A stretch of 36,770 bases of DNA from a virus: IMG/VR virus record IMGVR_UViG_3300011114_000176, positions 1-36,770 of that record, one strand, 5' to 3'. Numbering within the stretch: the stretch's first letter is position 1; each line of letters opens with the position of its first letter. Shown in pieces: positions 1 through 8,087 of this stretch. The notes under the pieces were generated by a model. That model had not been told where the DNA came from, did no database searches, and worked only from the letters and a program-made list of their open reading frames with translations. A program made the position numbers and the translations under genes.

Positions 1-126
1 CAAGAGAGCAAAGGAAATGGGAACGGGAACAAGCGCAACGCGCTGCGGAAACGCAGACGTTAAGAGCCGCGCCGGTTCAGTCTGTTGATCAATTTGAAAG
101 CACGGAGGCTTACGCCGACGCGCTGG
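1..126. repeat. Terminal direct repeat, left copy (circular-assembly overlap)
   Basis: Bases 1-126 are identical to 36645-36770. The repeat lies inside the scaffolding gene and keeps its frame, so it is most simply an assembly overlap of a circular or circularly permuted molecule rather than a biological terminal repeat. Headful packaging of a P22-type phage would give this result. Unique length is 36,644 bp. Confidence 0.95.
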
Positions 127-617
127 CCTATCAAAAGGCCGAGCAGTTGATCGCACAGCGTGAAGCGGCAAAGCAACAAACGCAAGTTCTTGAAAGCTAT
201 CACGAACGGGAAGAAGAAGCACGGAGCAAGTACGAGGACTTTGAACAGGTCGCGTACAACCCCAAACTTCCAATTACTACCGTGATGGCAGAAGCGATCC
301 AATCTTCGGATATTGGGCCTGAGTTGGCTTACCATCTCGGCACAAACCCCAAGGAAGCAGACCGCATTTCCAAACTGTCGCCACTCGCCCAGGCTAAAGA
401 GATTGGACGGATTGAGGCCAAATTGGCATCAGACCCGCCCGTGAAACGTACATCGTCAGCGCCAGCACCTATTTCGCCTGTCTCTGCCCGATCCACTGGA
501 TCACCGGCCTATGACACTACGGATCCACGGTCTATCAAGACCATGACCGATTCGCAGTGGATTGAAGCCGAACGGGCACGACAACGTAAGAAGTGGGAAG
601 CGCAGGCTAACCGCTAA
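1..617 (+). CDS. Scaffolding protein, C-terminal part (gene continues from 36476)
   Basis: This is the 3' part of a gene that starts at 36476 and crosses the circular junction; joined, it encodes about 261 residues. The reading frame is open from base 1 with no start needed, and the methionine at 147 is internal. The protein is highly charged, rich in Glu, Gln, Ala and Arg, with a predicted helical centre (runs such as REAAKQQTQ and YHEREEEARSKYEDF) and a basic C-terminus ending RQRKKWEAQANR. Internal scaffolds of tailed phages are typically helical, with a basic C-terminal coat-binding segment. It lies between the portal region and the coat gene, the usual scaffold place in P22-like phages (P22 gp8 is 303 aa). 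The role rests on position and composition, not on a recognised motif. Confidence 0.75.
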   Translation, partial: REQRKWEREQAQRAAETQTLRAAPVQSVDQFESTEAYADALAYQKAEQLIAQREAAKQQTQVLESYHEREEEARSKYEDFEQVAYNPKLPITTVMAEAIQSSDIGPELAYHLGTNPKEADRISKLSPLAQAKEIGRIEAKLASDPPVKRTSSAPAPISPVSARSTGSPAYDTTDPRSIKTMTDSQWIEAERARQRKKWEAQANR

Positions 618-637
618 TTTTTTTAAGGACTTTTTTT

Positions 638-1837
638 ATGGCTAATAGCATCCTAACAATTGACATGATTACCCGGAAGGCGCTCGAAATTCTCGAGAAC
701 AACCTGGTACTCACCCGTAACGTGAACCGTCAGTACGACGACAGCTTTGCTGTCGAAGGTGCGAAGATTGGTTCTACCCTGCGTATTCGTCTGCCTGACC
801 GCGCCCTGGTCACCGACGGCGCTGCCTTGCAAGTGCAGGACGATAACGAGCAGTACACAACCCTGTCCGTTGCCAGCCAAAAGCACATTGGCGTGAACTT
901 CACATCTGCTGAATTGACCATGCAATTGGACGATTTCGCAGAGCGTGTTCTCAAGCCGCGTATCAGCCAGTTGGCCTCCAGCATTGATGCTGACGTTGCC
1001 AATGCTTACAAAACCATCGGCCAATCGGTTGGCACTCCTGGCACTACCCCGTCCACTTCTTTGGTGCTGTTGCAAGCCCAGCAGAAGCTGAACGAGTCTG
1101 CTGCTGTGATGTCGCCGCGCTACGCAACGGTTAACCCCGCTGCCAACGCTGGCTTGGTTGAAGGCATGAAAGGTCTGTTTAATCCCACCGACACTATCAG
1201 CAAGCAGTTTAAAAACGGCATGATGGGTACTGGCGTGCTGGGCTTTGATGAGGTCAATATGTCTCAGTCCATCAAGCAACACACCACCGGCACTCGCGCT
1301 GCTACCGGTAACACTACCGGCGCTGCTGTGACAACTGAAGGTTCGTCTACCCTGACTCTGACTGTTGGCTCTGGTGAACTGCTTGCGGTTGGTGATGTGT
1401 TTACAATTGCTGATTGCTACGCTGTGAACCCACAAACCCGTGAATCCACCGGTTCGTTGTTCCAGTTTGTGGTCTTGGCATCTTCGACTAGCACCACCAC
1501 CGCTACTGTGACCGTGGCTCCTATGTACTCCGCTGCTAGCGCACTGGCGACCATGTTGACTTTGCCTGCTAACAGCAAAGCCGTCGTGTTTATCGGAACT
1601 GCAAGCACTCAGTACCCACAGAACTTGATCTACCACAAGGACGCAATCACTTTTGCTACTGCTGACCTGTTGCTGCCCCAGGGCGTTGACATGGCCGCAC
1701 GTTCCGTCCACAACGGTATCAGCTTGCGCGTTGTTCGTCAGTACGACATCAACAATGACCGTATGCCTTGCCGTATTGACGTTCTGTATGGCTACAGCAC
1801 TATTCGTCCTCAGATGGCTTGCCGTCTGTGGGGCTAA
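638..1837 (+). CDS. Major capsid protein, P22 coat type
   Basis: The 399-residue product has the layout of P22 gp5-type coat proteins (P22: 430 aa). It has an N-terminal helical arm (MANSILTIDMITRKALEIL), then a segment moving from GAKIGSTLRIRLPD to TLSVASQKHIGVNF, like the N-arm and early HK97-fold strands of that family. A helix with DDFAERVLKPRISQLASSID follows. A Thr/Ser/Gly-rich middle part (about residues 215-290) resembles the inserted I-domain region, and the end, YGYSTIRPQMACRLWG, resembles the family ending with Arg-Pro followed by a basic or Trp motif. Translation starts at ATG 638 behind an AAGGA site in a T-rich stretch. It lies just after the scaffold gene. The family call is from recollection of the P22 coat pattern; the high-copy role is well supported by context. 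Confidence 0.88.
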   Translation: MANSILTIDMITRKALEILENNLVLTRNVNRQYDDSFAVEGAKIGSTLRIRLPDRALVTDGAALQVQDDNEQYTTLSVASQKHIGVNFTSAELTMQLDDFAERVLKPRISQLASSIDADVANAYKTIGQSVGTPGTTPSTSLVLLQAQQKLNESAAVMSPRYATVNPAANAGLVEGMKGLFNPTDTISKQFKNGMMGTGVLGFDEVNMSQSIKQHTTGTRAATGNTTGAAVTTEGSSTLTLTVGSGELLAVGDVFTIADCYAVNPQTRESTGSLFQFVVLASSTSTTTATVTVAPMYSAASALATMLTLPANSKAVVFIGTASTQYPQNLIYHKDAITFATADLLLPQGVDMAARSVHNGISLRVVRQYDINNDRMPCRIDVLYGYSTIRPQMACRLWG

Positions 1838-1863
1838 TCAACTCTTTCTGAAGGAAAAATATC

Positions 1864-2286
1864 ATGGCTCTACCTAATGGCGCAGGCGGTTACCAACTTG
1901 GTGACGGCAACCTGAACGAAATTCAAATTCGTACCCAAGCTACTCCAGCAACGGCAACTGTCACGGCAACGCTGACAACTGCTCAACTGCTGAACGGTAT
2001 TCTTTTGGGCACTCCCACCACAACCGCAGCAGCTTACACTCTGCCTTTGGCTACTGATCTTGATGCAGCAGTGTCTAGCGCCAAAGTCAATAGCTGCTTT
2101 GATTTCACGGTGGTTAATACCAACGGTTCCGGCGGCGGCGTGATTACCATCACGACCAACACCGGCTGGACGATTGGTTCGTCAGGCTCACAAGGCTTGA
2201 TGACCGTCACCACCGCTGGTACTGCTCAAAGCTATCGCGCAGTAAAAACTGGCGACGGCGCTTGGTCTTTGTACCGTATTGCCTAA
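1864..2286 (+). CDS. Probable head decoration or surface protein
   Basis: A 140-residue, Thr/Ala/Gly-rich, cysteine-poor protein with no charged helices. It is predicted mostly beta, with segments such as YTLPLATDLDAAV, FDFTVVNTNGSGGG and a closing YRAVKTGDGAWSLYRIA. It starts at ATG 1864 behind GAAGGAA, 26 nt after the coat gene, and is followed directly by a strong terminator, so coat and this gene would be the most abundant products of one transcript segment. The C-terminal pattern recurs in many uncultured phages next to coat genes, as far as I recall. A decoration or head-fibre role is inferred from position, size and composition; no motif proves it. Confidence 0.6.
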   Translation: MALPNGAGGYQLGDGNLNEIQIRTQATPATATVTATLTTAQLLNGILLGTPTTTAAAYTLPLATDLDAAVSSAKVNSCFDFTVVNTNGSGGGVITITTNTGWTIGSSGSQGLMTVTTAGTAQSYRAVKTGDGAWSLYRIA

Positions 2287-2293
2287 ACCTAAT

Positions 2294-2316
2294 GGGGGCT
2301 TCGGCCCCTGTTTTTT
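2294..2316 (+). terminator. Rho-independent terminator after coat and decoration genes
   Basis: GGGGGC, a TTCG tetraloop and GCCCCT form a stem at 2294-2309 (the first pair is G-T), followed by G and T6 at 2311-2316. This is a textbook intrinsic terminator with an exceptionally stable UUCG loop. It begins eight bases after the stop codon at 2286. Because more late genes follow in the same direction, it probably works as a partial terminator that raises coat over tail expression. Confidence 0.9.
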
Positions 2317-2328
2317 AAGGAAACAATC

Positions 2329-2745
2329 ATGGCATCAAATACCCAAGCAGTAGGTGTCGCGTATAGCGATCCCGAATTTACTACTTGCTACGCAAGCCAA
2401 GAAATTGGCTACTCTACCGCCGCACAAGGCGCTGTGACGCAGTTGACAGACAAAGGCACAGGGGTAACTCTGAACAAGTCTGCTGGCCGCATCACCATGA
2501 ACAACGCAGCGTTGGCGGGCGGCGCAGCCGTTTCATTTACGCTGACTAACAGCTTGATTTCTAGCAATGACACAATCATTGTGTGCGTTTCTAGCAATAC
2601 TACGGGCAGCGCGGCTGGTGCTTACACCACCTACGTTTCCTATCTTGCTGCTGGTTCTGCGCTAATCACGTTGCGTAACCTAAGTGCAACTTCGTACTCC
2701 GAAGCTGTCATCATCAATTTTTCCATCATCCACGGCGCATCTTAA
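2329..2745 (+). CDS. Second probable virion surface protein
   Basis: A 138-residue protein rich in Ser, Thr, Ala and small residues, with beta-type alternation (VSFTLTNSLISSNDTIIVCVSS, split over residues about 68-90) and almost no charge after residue 60. It starts at ATG 2329 behind AAGGAAAC, just after the terminator at 2294-2316. Its size and composition resemble the preceding gene but I see no convincing alignment. Candidates are a head fibre, a decoration protein or a minor tail component. The function is unknown and the gene itself is well supported by its ribosome site, frame and position. Confidence 0.6.
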   Translation: MASNTQAVGVAYSDPEFTTCYASQEIGYSTAAQGAVTQLTDKGTGVTLNKSAGRITMNNAALAGGAAVSFTLTNSLISSNDTIIVCVSSNTTGSAAGAYTTYVSYLAAGSALITLRNLSATSYSEAVIINFSIIHGAS

Positions 2746-2750
2746 AAAGG

Positions 2751-2773
2751 AGGGGGCAACAAGCCCCCTTTCT
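2751..2773 (+). terminator. GC hairpin, possible weak terminator or leader structure
   Basis: AGGGGGC (2751-2757) and GCCCCCT (2763-2769) form a perfect 7-bp stem with loop AACAA. The tail after it is TTCTC, too poor in T for a confident terminator. A strong AAGGAGG (2747-2753) overlaps the left arm, while the next start codon (2779) is on the far side of the hairpin. Confidence 0.55.
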
Positions 2774-2778
2774 CACTT

Positions 2779-2964
2779 ATGGTTATATACCTAAAGCATC
2801 CCATCCACGGCGCTAAAGTGGCGACTATGGAACTTGAAGCAATTGCCGACGAGAAAAACGGCTGGGTGAGATATACTTTGGACACGCCCGATTTTGAGTT
2901 GGCGGCTCCCGTGAACGTCCTGGAAGTAAAGCGACGTAGAAAAGTTGAACTAGAAGGAGTCTAG
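2779..2964 (+). CDS. Small conserved-type phage protein, unknown function
   Basis: A 61-residue protein with an initial beta-like segment (MVIYLKHPIHGAKVATM), an acidic middle and a basic cluster, EVKRRRKVELEGV, at the end. The start at ATG 2779 has no Shine-Dalgarno sequence within 15 nt; the only good one is on the other side of a 7-bp hairpin. It lies between the surface-protein gene and the gp4-like gene, three bases before the latter, whose AAGGAG ribosome site is inside the 3' end of this gene. It may be a small connector component. I do not recognise the family. Confidence 0.6.
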   Translation: MVIYLKHPIHGAKVATMELEAIADEKNGWVRYTLDTPDFELAAPVNVLEVKRRRKVELEGV

Positions 2965-2966
2965 CT

Positions 2967-3683
2967 ATGGCGACCTATACAGCGGGTGACCAGATCAATA
3001 GGGCACTGCGGTTGCTTGGCGTCCTTGCTGAAGGTGAGACTCCTGCCGCGTCAGTATCGCAAGATTCACTGATGGCGCTCAATCAGATGATTGATTCATG
3101 GAACACCGAGCGTTTGGCGGTGTTCAGCACTCAAGATCAGATTTTTACTTGGCCTGCCGGTTTTATCAACCGCACTCTTGGCCCAACAGGTGATTTTTCT
3201 GGCAACCGTCCCATTTTGCTGGATGACGCGACCTATTACCGCGACCCAGGCACAAATGTCAGTTTTGGCATAAAAATGATTAACCAACAGCAATACGACG
3301 GGATTGCTGTTAAGACGGTGACATCCACCTACCCGCAAGTGCTTTTTATCAACATGACATATCCCAATGTTGATATGTACATTTACCCAAAGCCCACGCG
3401 GGATTTGGAATGGCACTTTATTAGCGTTGAAGAACTTGACCGGCCAGCTACGCTTACAACCGACATCCTATTCCCACCAGGCTATTTGCGGGCGTTCACC
3501 TACAACTTGGCGATGGAAATTGCGCCAGAGTTTGGCGTTGAACCCAGCCCACAAGTGACCCGTATTGCCATGACCAGCAAGCGCAATCTGAAGCGCATCA
3601 ACAACCCTGATGATGTGATGTCGATGCCTTATGCGATAGTGGCAAGCCGCCAGCGGTTCAACATCTACGCAGGAAACTACTGA
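2967..3683 (+). CDS. Head-to-tail connector, P22 gp4-like
   Basis: The 238-residue product begins with the pattern of the P22 gp4 family: a helical N-terminal domain (DQINRALRLLGVLAEGE), a serine/aspartate turn, then SLMALNQMIDSWNTERL. In P22, gp4 binds beneath the portal, seals the packaged DNA and receives gp10; it also has peptidoglycan-hydrolase activity. Here the protein is longer than P22 gp4 (166 aa), with a beta-rich middle and an end containing RAFTYNLAMEIAPEFGVEPS, a helical motif common in this family in other podophages. The ATG at 2967 is preceded by AAGGAG. The stop overlaps the start of the next gene as TGATG, which suggests translational coupling with the gp10-like gene. Confidence 0.85.
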   Translation: MATYTAGDQINRALRLLGVLAEGETPAASVSQDSLMALNQMIDSWNTERLAVFSTQDQIFTWPAGFINRTLGPTGDFSGNRPILLDDATYYRDPGTNVSFGIKMINQQQYDGIAVKTVTSTYPQVLFINMTYPNVDMYIYPKPTRDLEWHFISVEELDRPATLTTDILFPPGYLRAFTYNLAMEIAPEFGVEPSPQVTRIAMTSKRNLKRINNPDDVMSMPYAIVASRQRFNIYAGNY

Positions 3684-5125
3684 TGCAGACCCCGATACTC
3701 GGCGCGTCCTATGTCGCCCGCAGTATCAATGCTGCGGACAACCGGATGGTCAATCTGTTTCCGGAGATGACTCCAGACAACGGACAGACCGCCGCCTACC
3801 TTAATCGAGCGCCTGGGCTTGAATTCCTACAGACTGTGGGCACAGGCCCAATCCGCGCTTTGTGGGCGCACCAAACCAACGGCAGCGACTTCTATGTAGT
3901 GTCTGGTGGTGAGGTCTACAAGTTAAACAGCATGACCGGCACGCCTACCTTGCTGGGTACGGTGTCAGGCACAGGGCCGGTGTCAATTGCGGACAACGGA
4001 ACGCAGATATTTTTTGCCTGCAACCCCGACAGTTACATTTACAACGAAGTCACCAACGTATTTGCCCAGATCACCGATCCTGATTTTCCAGGCGCGGTGA
4101 CGGTTGGTTACTTGGACGGGTACTTTGTATTTAATGAGCCAGACAGCCAGCGCGTATGGGTGACATCTTTGCTAGACGGCTTATCGGTTGACCCATTAGA
4201 TTTTGCAAGCGCAGAGGGTTCACCTGACGGGTTGGTGGGCCTGATTGTTGACCACCGCGAAGCCTGGTTGTTTGGTACTGACTCAGTGGAAGTTTGGTAC
4301 GACGCCGGTTTGCCTGATTTCCCGCTTACTCGCATTCAAGGCGCGTTTAACGAAATTGGTTGCGTTGCAGCATTTTCTATTGCCAAGCTAGACAATGGAT
4401 TGTTTTGGCTGGGAACCGACGCTCGCGGTCAGGGCATTGTGTACCGCGCCAATGGTTACACCGGCCAACGCATCTCTACGCACGCAATTGAGTACGCAAT
4501 AGCCCAATACGGCAACATTTCCGACGCTATTGCTTACACCTACCAGCAAGAGGGCCACGCTTTTTATGTGCTGACATTTCCTACCGGTAACGCAACCTGG
4601 GTGTATGACGTATCCACCCAAGCATGGCATGAGCGTGCTGGATGGGTTAACGGCGTGTTCACCCGCCACCGCAGCAATTGCCAATGCAATTTTGTCGGCA
4701 ACACGATTGTGGGCGACTTTGAAAATGGCAACATCTACAAACTAAGCCTTGATGTTTACGCGGACAACGGCGGCATTCAGAAGTGGCTGCGCTCATGGCG
4801 GGCGCTGCCCACAGGGCAAAACAATCTCAAGCGCACCGCGCACCACAGCTTGCAATTGAATTGCGAGTCTGGCGTTGGCCTTAATGACGGCCAAGGCTCA
4901 GACCCGCAAGCTATGTTGCGTTGGTCGGATGACGGCGGTCACACTTGGAGCAGTGAGCATTGGGCGACAATGGGTAAGATTGGTGCGTACTACCAGCGCG
5001 TCTTTTGGCGGCGGCTGGGCATGACGCTAAAGCTGCGGGATAGGGTTTACGAGGTGTCTGGCACTGACCCCGTAAAGATTGCCGTAATGGGCGCTGAACT
5101 GATATTGAGTCCGACAAATGCCTAA
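3683..5125 (+). CDS. Tail hub, packaged-DNA stabilisation protein, P22 gp10-like
   Basis: At 480 residues it matches P22 gp10 in length (472). It opens with the family signature: an S-Y-x-A-R-S-x-N-A-D-N-R-M-V-N-L-F-P-E series (residues 9-28) and APGLEFLQTVGTGPIR (residues 44-59). The remainder is a repeated beta pattern of propeller type, with FYVVSGGEVYKL and similar blades and a DGLVGLIVDHREAWLFGT segment. In P22, gp10 forms the hexameric hub that joins the gp4 ring to the needle and tailspikes. The start ATG overlaps the previous stop. The 3' end overlaps the next gene by 8 bp. Confidence 0.88.
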   Translation: MQTPILGASYVARSINAADNRMVNLFPEMTPDNGQTAAYLNRAPGLEFLQTVGTGPIRALWAHQTNGSDFYVVSGGEVYKLNSMTGTPTLLGTVSGTGPVSIADNGTQIFFACNPDSYIYNEVTNVFAQITDPDFPGAVTVGYLDGYFVFNEPDSQRVWVTSLLDGLSVDPLDFASAEGSPDGLVGLIVDHREAWLFGTDSVEVWYDAGLPDFPLTRIQGAFNEIGCVAAFSIAKLDNGLFWLGTDARGQGIVYRANGYTGQRISTHAIEYAIAQYGNISDAIAYTYQQEGHAFYVLTFPTGNATWVYDVSTQAWHERAGWVNGVFTRHRSNCQCNFVGNTIVGDFENGNIYKLSLDVYADNGGIQKWLRSWRALPTGQNNLKRTAHHSLQLNCESGVGLNDGQGSDPQAMLRWSDDGGHTWSSEHWATMGKIGAYYQRVFWRRLGMTLKLRDRVYEVSGTDPVKIAVMGAELILSPTNA

Positions 5126-5366
5126 TCCAATGAATGTCACCAATATTCCGTCATCACGGGTTGATTTCATTGACCCCCGCACGGGTCTGATGTCGCGTGA
5201 GTGGTATCGGTTTTTTCTTAACTTGTTCACTTTGACGGGCGGCGGCGGCAATCAGACTTCGTTGGATGATTTGCAGCTTTCCCCGCCTGCGGTTCCAAGT
5301 ATCACTACAACTTCTACAAATTCTAGTGGCCCTGCCATTTATGCTTTTGCTGCGGCGCATGGGTAA
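5118..5366 (+). CDS. Small tail protein, possible tail-needle or fibre adaptor
   Basis: An 82-residue protein beginning with an N-terminal block of the form SSRVDFIDPRTGLMSREWYRF, which recurs at the front of small proteins or fibres beside podophage tail genes. It is followed by a short helix (FLNLFTLTGG), a glycine linker and a Ser/Thr-rich end. It is encoded between the gp10-like hub and the large fibre gene, where P22 encodes its needle (gp26), but it is far shorter than gp26 (233 aa) and I see no heptad repeat. It could be an adaptor anchoring the fibre of 5370-7409. The start at ATG 5118 lies within the last codons of the hub gene. Confidence 0.65.
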   Translation: MPNPMNVTNIPSSRVDFIDPRTGLMSREWYRFFLNLFTLTGGGGNQTSLDDLQLSPPAVPSITTTSTNSSGPAIYAFAAAHG

Positions 5367-5369
5367 ATT

Positions 5370-7409
5370 ATGATAAGACTTGACACGGTAAACAGATCGT
5401 TAACTCTTGTTCTTGGCGGGGCGCAAGTCACTGCGCCTTTGCAGATCGTTGTTTCCTATTCTGACCAAACGTCGTCCACTTATCTAGGTTCCACCCAGCT
5501 TGCAAATTCCAATGGCACGACGCCGGTAACCATTTGTTCTGCTCCTGTTGCGTCTGTCATTCGTGACATTGACATGGTGACCGTGCTGAATACGGATTCA
5601 GCAACGCAAACCGTCACGATCCAATTGCTGGACACGGCGACTACTTACAAGATCATTACGGTCACTTTGTTAGTAGGCGACAAGCTGACCTACACACACG
5701 GAAGCGCTTGGCAAGTTGTCAACAACTCCGGCAACATTAAGTACACCGTTCTAGCTACAACGGGCGTTGATTCATTTAGCGGCGGTTCTACGGGCCTTAC
5801 GCCTGCGACAGCTACAACCGGCGCTGTTACCCTTGGCGGTACGCTTGCGGTGGCTAGCGGCGGCACTGGCACGGCCACACCGGCTTTGGTGGCGGGAACC
5901 AACGTCACTATCACCGGAACTTGGCCTAACCAGACAATCAATTCCAGCAATACCGGCGGCACGGTCACTAGCGTTGCGGCGCTTACGCTAGGAACTACGG
6001 GAACGGATGTTTCTTCTACCGTTGCAAATTCCACCACCACGCCGGTCATTACGCTGAATTTGCCTACCGCATCAGCAACCAATCGAGGCGCATTGAGCGC
6101 AACGGATTGGACTACCTTTAACAACAAGGGTTCCGGAACAGTCACCAGCGTAACAGGCACTGCCCCTGTTGTATCGTCTGGCGGTACAACACCTGCCATT
6201 TCAATGGCGGCGGCTACTACAAGCACCAATGGCTACTTAACCAGCACGGATTGGAACACCTTTAACGGCAAAGGGTCCGGCACAGTTACGTCGGTATCCG
6301 GCACTACAGGCCGCATCACAAGCACGGGTGGCACTACGCCAGTTCTTGACCTAACAAGCGGCATTGCAACGCCTGGCACAACCGGGTCCGCGTCTTTGAT
6401 TCCTGTGGTGACTATTGACACTTACGGGCGCGTCACCAGCATTACGACAGCGGCCAATCCGCAAGGCACTGTCACTAGCGTAACTGGCACTTCGCCAGTT
6501 GTCTCAAGTGGCGGCGCAACCCCAGCGATTAGCATGGCGGCAGCTACTGCATCGGTAGATGGGTATCTGACTTCTGCCGATTGGACTACTTTTAACGGCA
6601 AGGGGTCTGGCTCTGTAACCAGCGTTGCGGCCACCGTCCCTGCTTTTTTATCGGTGACCGGCAGTCCAATCACTACATCGGGCACTTTGGCGATTAGCTA
6701 TTCGGGCACGGCGTTGCCGCTTGCCAATGGTGGTTCCGGTCAGACTACAGCGCAAGCCGCTATGAACGCTTTTGCTGGCGCGGTCACTAGCGGCTCATAT
6801 TTGCGCGGTAACGGCACAAATGTCGTGATGGCGGCCATTCAAGCGGGCGACGTTCCAACGCTCAATCAGAACACTACGGGCACTGCGTCCAATGTGACCG
6901 GCACAGTGGCAATAGCAAACGGCGGTACAGGGCAAATCACAGCGTCCGCAGCTTTTAATGCTTTGTCGCCAATCACCACTACCGGCGACCTAATTATTGG
7001 CAATGGCACAAACAGCGCAACCAGGTTGGCTATTGGCGCTAATACCTATGTGCTGACATCTAACGGCACAACAGCTACATGGGCGGCTGGCGGTGGTGGT
7101 GGCACTTCAATCACTATCAGCAACGACACAACCACCGCGTCCAATCTGTACCCCGCGTTTTTTTCTGCTACATCGGGCACTGCATCCACGGTCTACACCA
7201 GCAACGCCAAGCTGCTTTACAAACCATCTACAGGTGAATTGCAAGCGTCTGAAGTTACGGCGAGCAATGGATTGCTATTGAACGCCACAACAATTTCCGC
7301 AAGCTACACAATTGGTACTGGCTACAACGCCATGTCTGTTGGCCCTGTTACTGTGGCATCGGGGCAGTCGGTCACCGTGTCTAGCGGTCAACGCTGGTTG
7401 GTCTTTTAA
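5370..7409 (+). CDS. Large repetitive tail fibre protein
   Basis: A 679-residue Gly/Thr/Ser-rich protein. Residues 1-125 form a non-repetitive N-terminal domain (VNRSLTLVLGGAQVTAPLQ, later YKIITVTLLVGDKLTY), likely the virion anchor. The remainder is made of beta modules: TVTSVTGTAPVVSSGGTTPA blocks followed by a helix-turn motif of the type GYLTSTDWNTFNGKG (two good copies plus one diverged copy), and ANGGSGQTTAQAAMNAF-type motifs (three variants). The last about 130 residues (from TSITISNDTTTASNLYP) are non-repetitive and end in VTVSSGQRWLVF, a probable tip domain. Such modular proteins are trimeric shafts and receptor-binding fibres in many phages from water metagenomes. Receptor specificity cannot be read from the sequence. 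Confidence 0.8.
   Translation: MIRLDTVNRSLTLVLGGAQVTAPLQIVVSYSDQTSSTYLGSTQLANSNGTTPVTICSAPVASVIRDIDMVTVLNTDSATQTVTIQLLDTATTYKIITVTLLVGDKLTYTHGSAWQVVNNSGNIKYTVLATTGVDSFSGGSTGLTPATATTGAVTLGGTLAVASGGTGTATPALVAGTNVTITGTWPNQTINSSNTGGTVTSVAALTLGTTGTDVSSTVANSTTTPVITLNLPTASATNRGALSATDWTTFNNKGSGTVTSVTGTAPVVSSGGTTPAISMAAATTSTNGYLTSTDWNTFNGKGSGTVTSVSGTTGRITSTGGTTPVLDLTSGIATPGTTGSASLIPVVTIDTYGRVTSITTAANPQGTVTSVTGTSPVVSSGGATPAISMAAATASVDGYLTSADWTTFNGKGSGSVTSVAATVPAFLSVTGSPITTSGTLAISYSGTALPLANGGSGQTTAQAAMNAFAGAVTSGSYLRGNGTNVVMAAIQAGDVPTLNQNTTGTASNVTGTVAIANGGTGQITASAAFNALSPITTTGDLIIGNGTNSATRLAIGANTYVLTSNGTTATWAAGGGGGTSITISNDTTTASNLYPAFFSATSGTASTVYTSNAKLLYKPSTGELQASEVTASNGLLLNATTISASYTIGTGYNAMSVGPVTVASGQSVTVSSGQRWLVF
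6127..6625 (+). repeat. Diverged tandem modules within the fibre gene
   Basis: Two copies of a roughly 52-codon unit at about 6127-6282 and 6466-6621 share GTVTSVTGT, PVVSSGG, PAISMAAAT and YLTS.DW.TFNGKGSG; a third, more diverged unit lies at about 5957-6130. DNA identity is moderate, with many synonymous changes, so the duplication is old or maintained under selection on the protein. Confidence 0.75.
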
Positions 7410-7418
7410 GGGTAGAAC

Positions 7419-8087
7419 ATGGCATCAAGCATTTCCGCAGGAACCACATCCAGCACCGCGCTGGTTGCCACAGCCGACACATCTGGCTCACTGGTATTGC
7501 AGACTAACAACGGCACGACTGCGCTCACTCTTAGCACCGCACAGAACGCCACCTTTGCTGGAACACTTACAACAGCGGCAAAAGGAATCACCGCAGCATC
7601 TTTGCCAACGGGTGCAGTATTGCAAGTAGCACAAGGATTTAAAACTAACACATTTTCTACCACAAGTACAAGCTTACAAGATGTTTCTGGATTAAGTGTA
7701 ACAATTACTCCTACTTCTTCGTCTAGCAAATTTTTAATAATGGTTAATATGACATACCTCAATACGTATTTTGTAGGTCGTGTTGTTTTATTAAGAAATG
7801 CTACCGAAATTGGTAAGGCTGATGCTGCTGGCAACAGACCAATAGATTTTTTATACTACTCAAATTCAACTAATGGGGGGGCTGATGGTCAATGGGTTAG
7901 AGAAAGTATGGATTATTTGGATTCTCCAGCAACATCAAGTTCTATCACTTATAAAATACAAGCCTGCGCTAGAACCGACGGTCAAGGCGGTACGATGTAT
8001 ATAAACAGGTCTAATACAGACCGAGACACAGTTAGTTACGATGCCCGAGGCGTATCATCAATAGTCGTTATGGAGGTAGCAGCATGA
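7419..8087 (+). CDS. Tail fibre or adhesin with exchangeable C-terminal domain
   Basis: A 222-residue protein. The first about 60 residues (ISAGTTSSTALVATADTSG, LVLQTNNGTTALTLS) resemble the N-terminus of the glycine-rich fibre at 8348, so both probably share a docking domain. From about residue 67 (QVAQGFKTNTFSTTSTSLQD) the protein becomes a compact beta domain ending GGTMYINRSNTDRDTVSYDA and VSSIVVMEVAA, a pattern I recall at the tips of fibres in many aquatic phages. DNA from about 7630 onward is visibly more AT-rich than the surrounding genes, with codons such as TTA, AAA and ATA that neighbours avoid, consistent with a swapped tip domain. Its last 4 bases overlap the next gene (ATGA). 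Confidence 0.75.
   Translation: MASSISAGTTSSTALVATADTSGSLVLQTNNGTTALTLSTAQNATFAGTLTTAAKGITAASLPTGAVLQVAQGFKTNTFSTTSTSLQDVSGLSVTITPTSSSSKFLIMVNMTYLNTYFVGRVVLLRNATEIGKADAAGNRPIDFLYYSNSTNGGADGQWVRESMDYLDSPATSSSITYKIQACARTDGQGGTMYINRSNTDRDTVSYDARGVSSIVVMEVAA

Noticed and set aside
653-1711. 352-aa open frame antisense to the coat gene
   Set aside because: It is a mirror of coat codon bias; no ribosome site, composition is Ser/Gln/His-rich and meaningless, and the coat gene on the other strand is certain.
5690-6229. 179-aa minus-strand frame inside the fibre gene
   Set aside because: The Val/Pro/Thr-rich product is the complement of Thr/Ser/Gly repeat codons. Several similar frames follow the fibre repeats.
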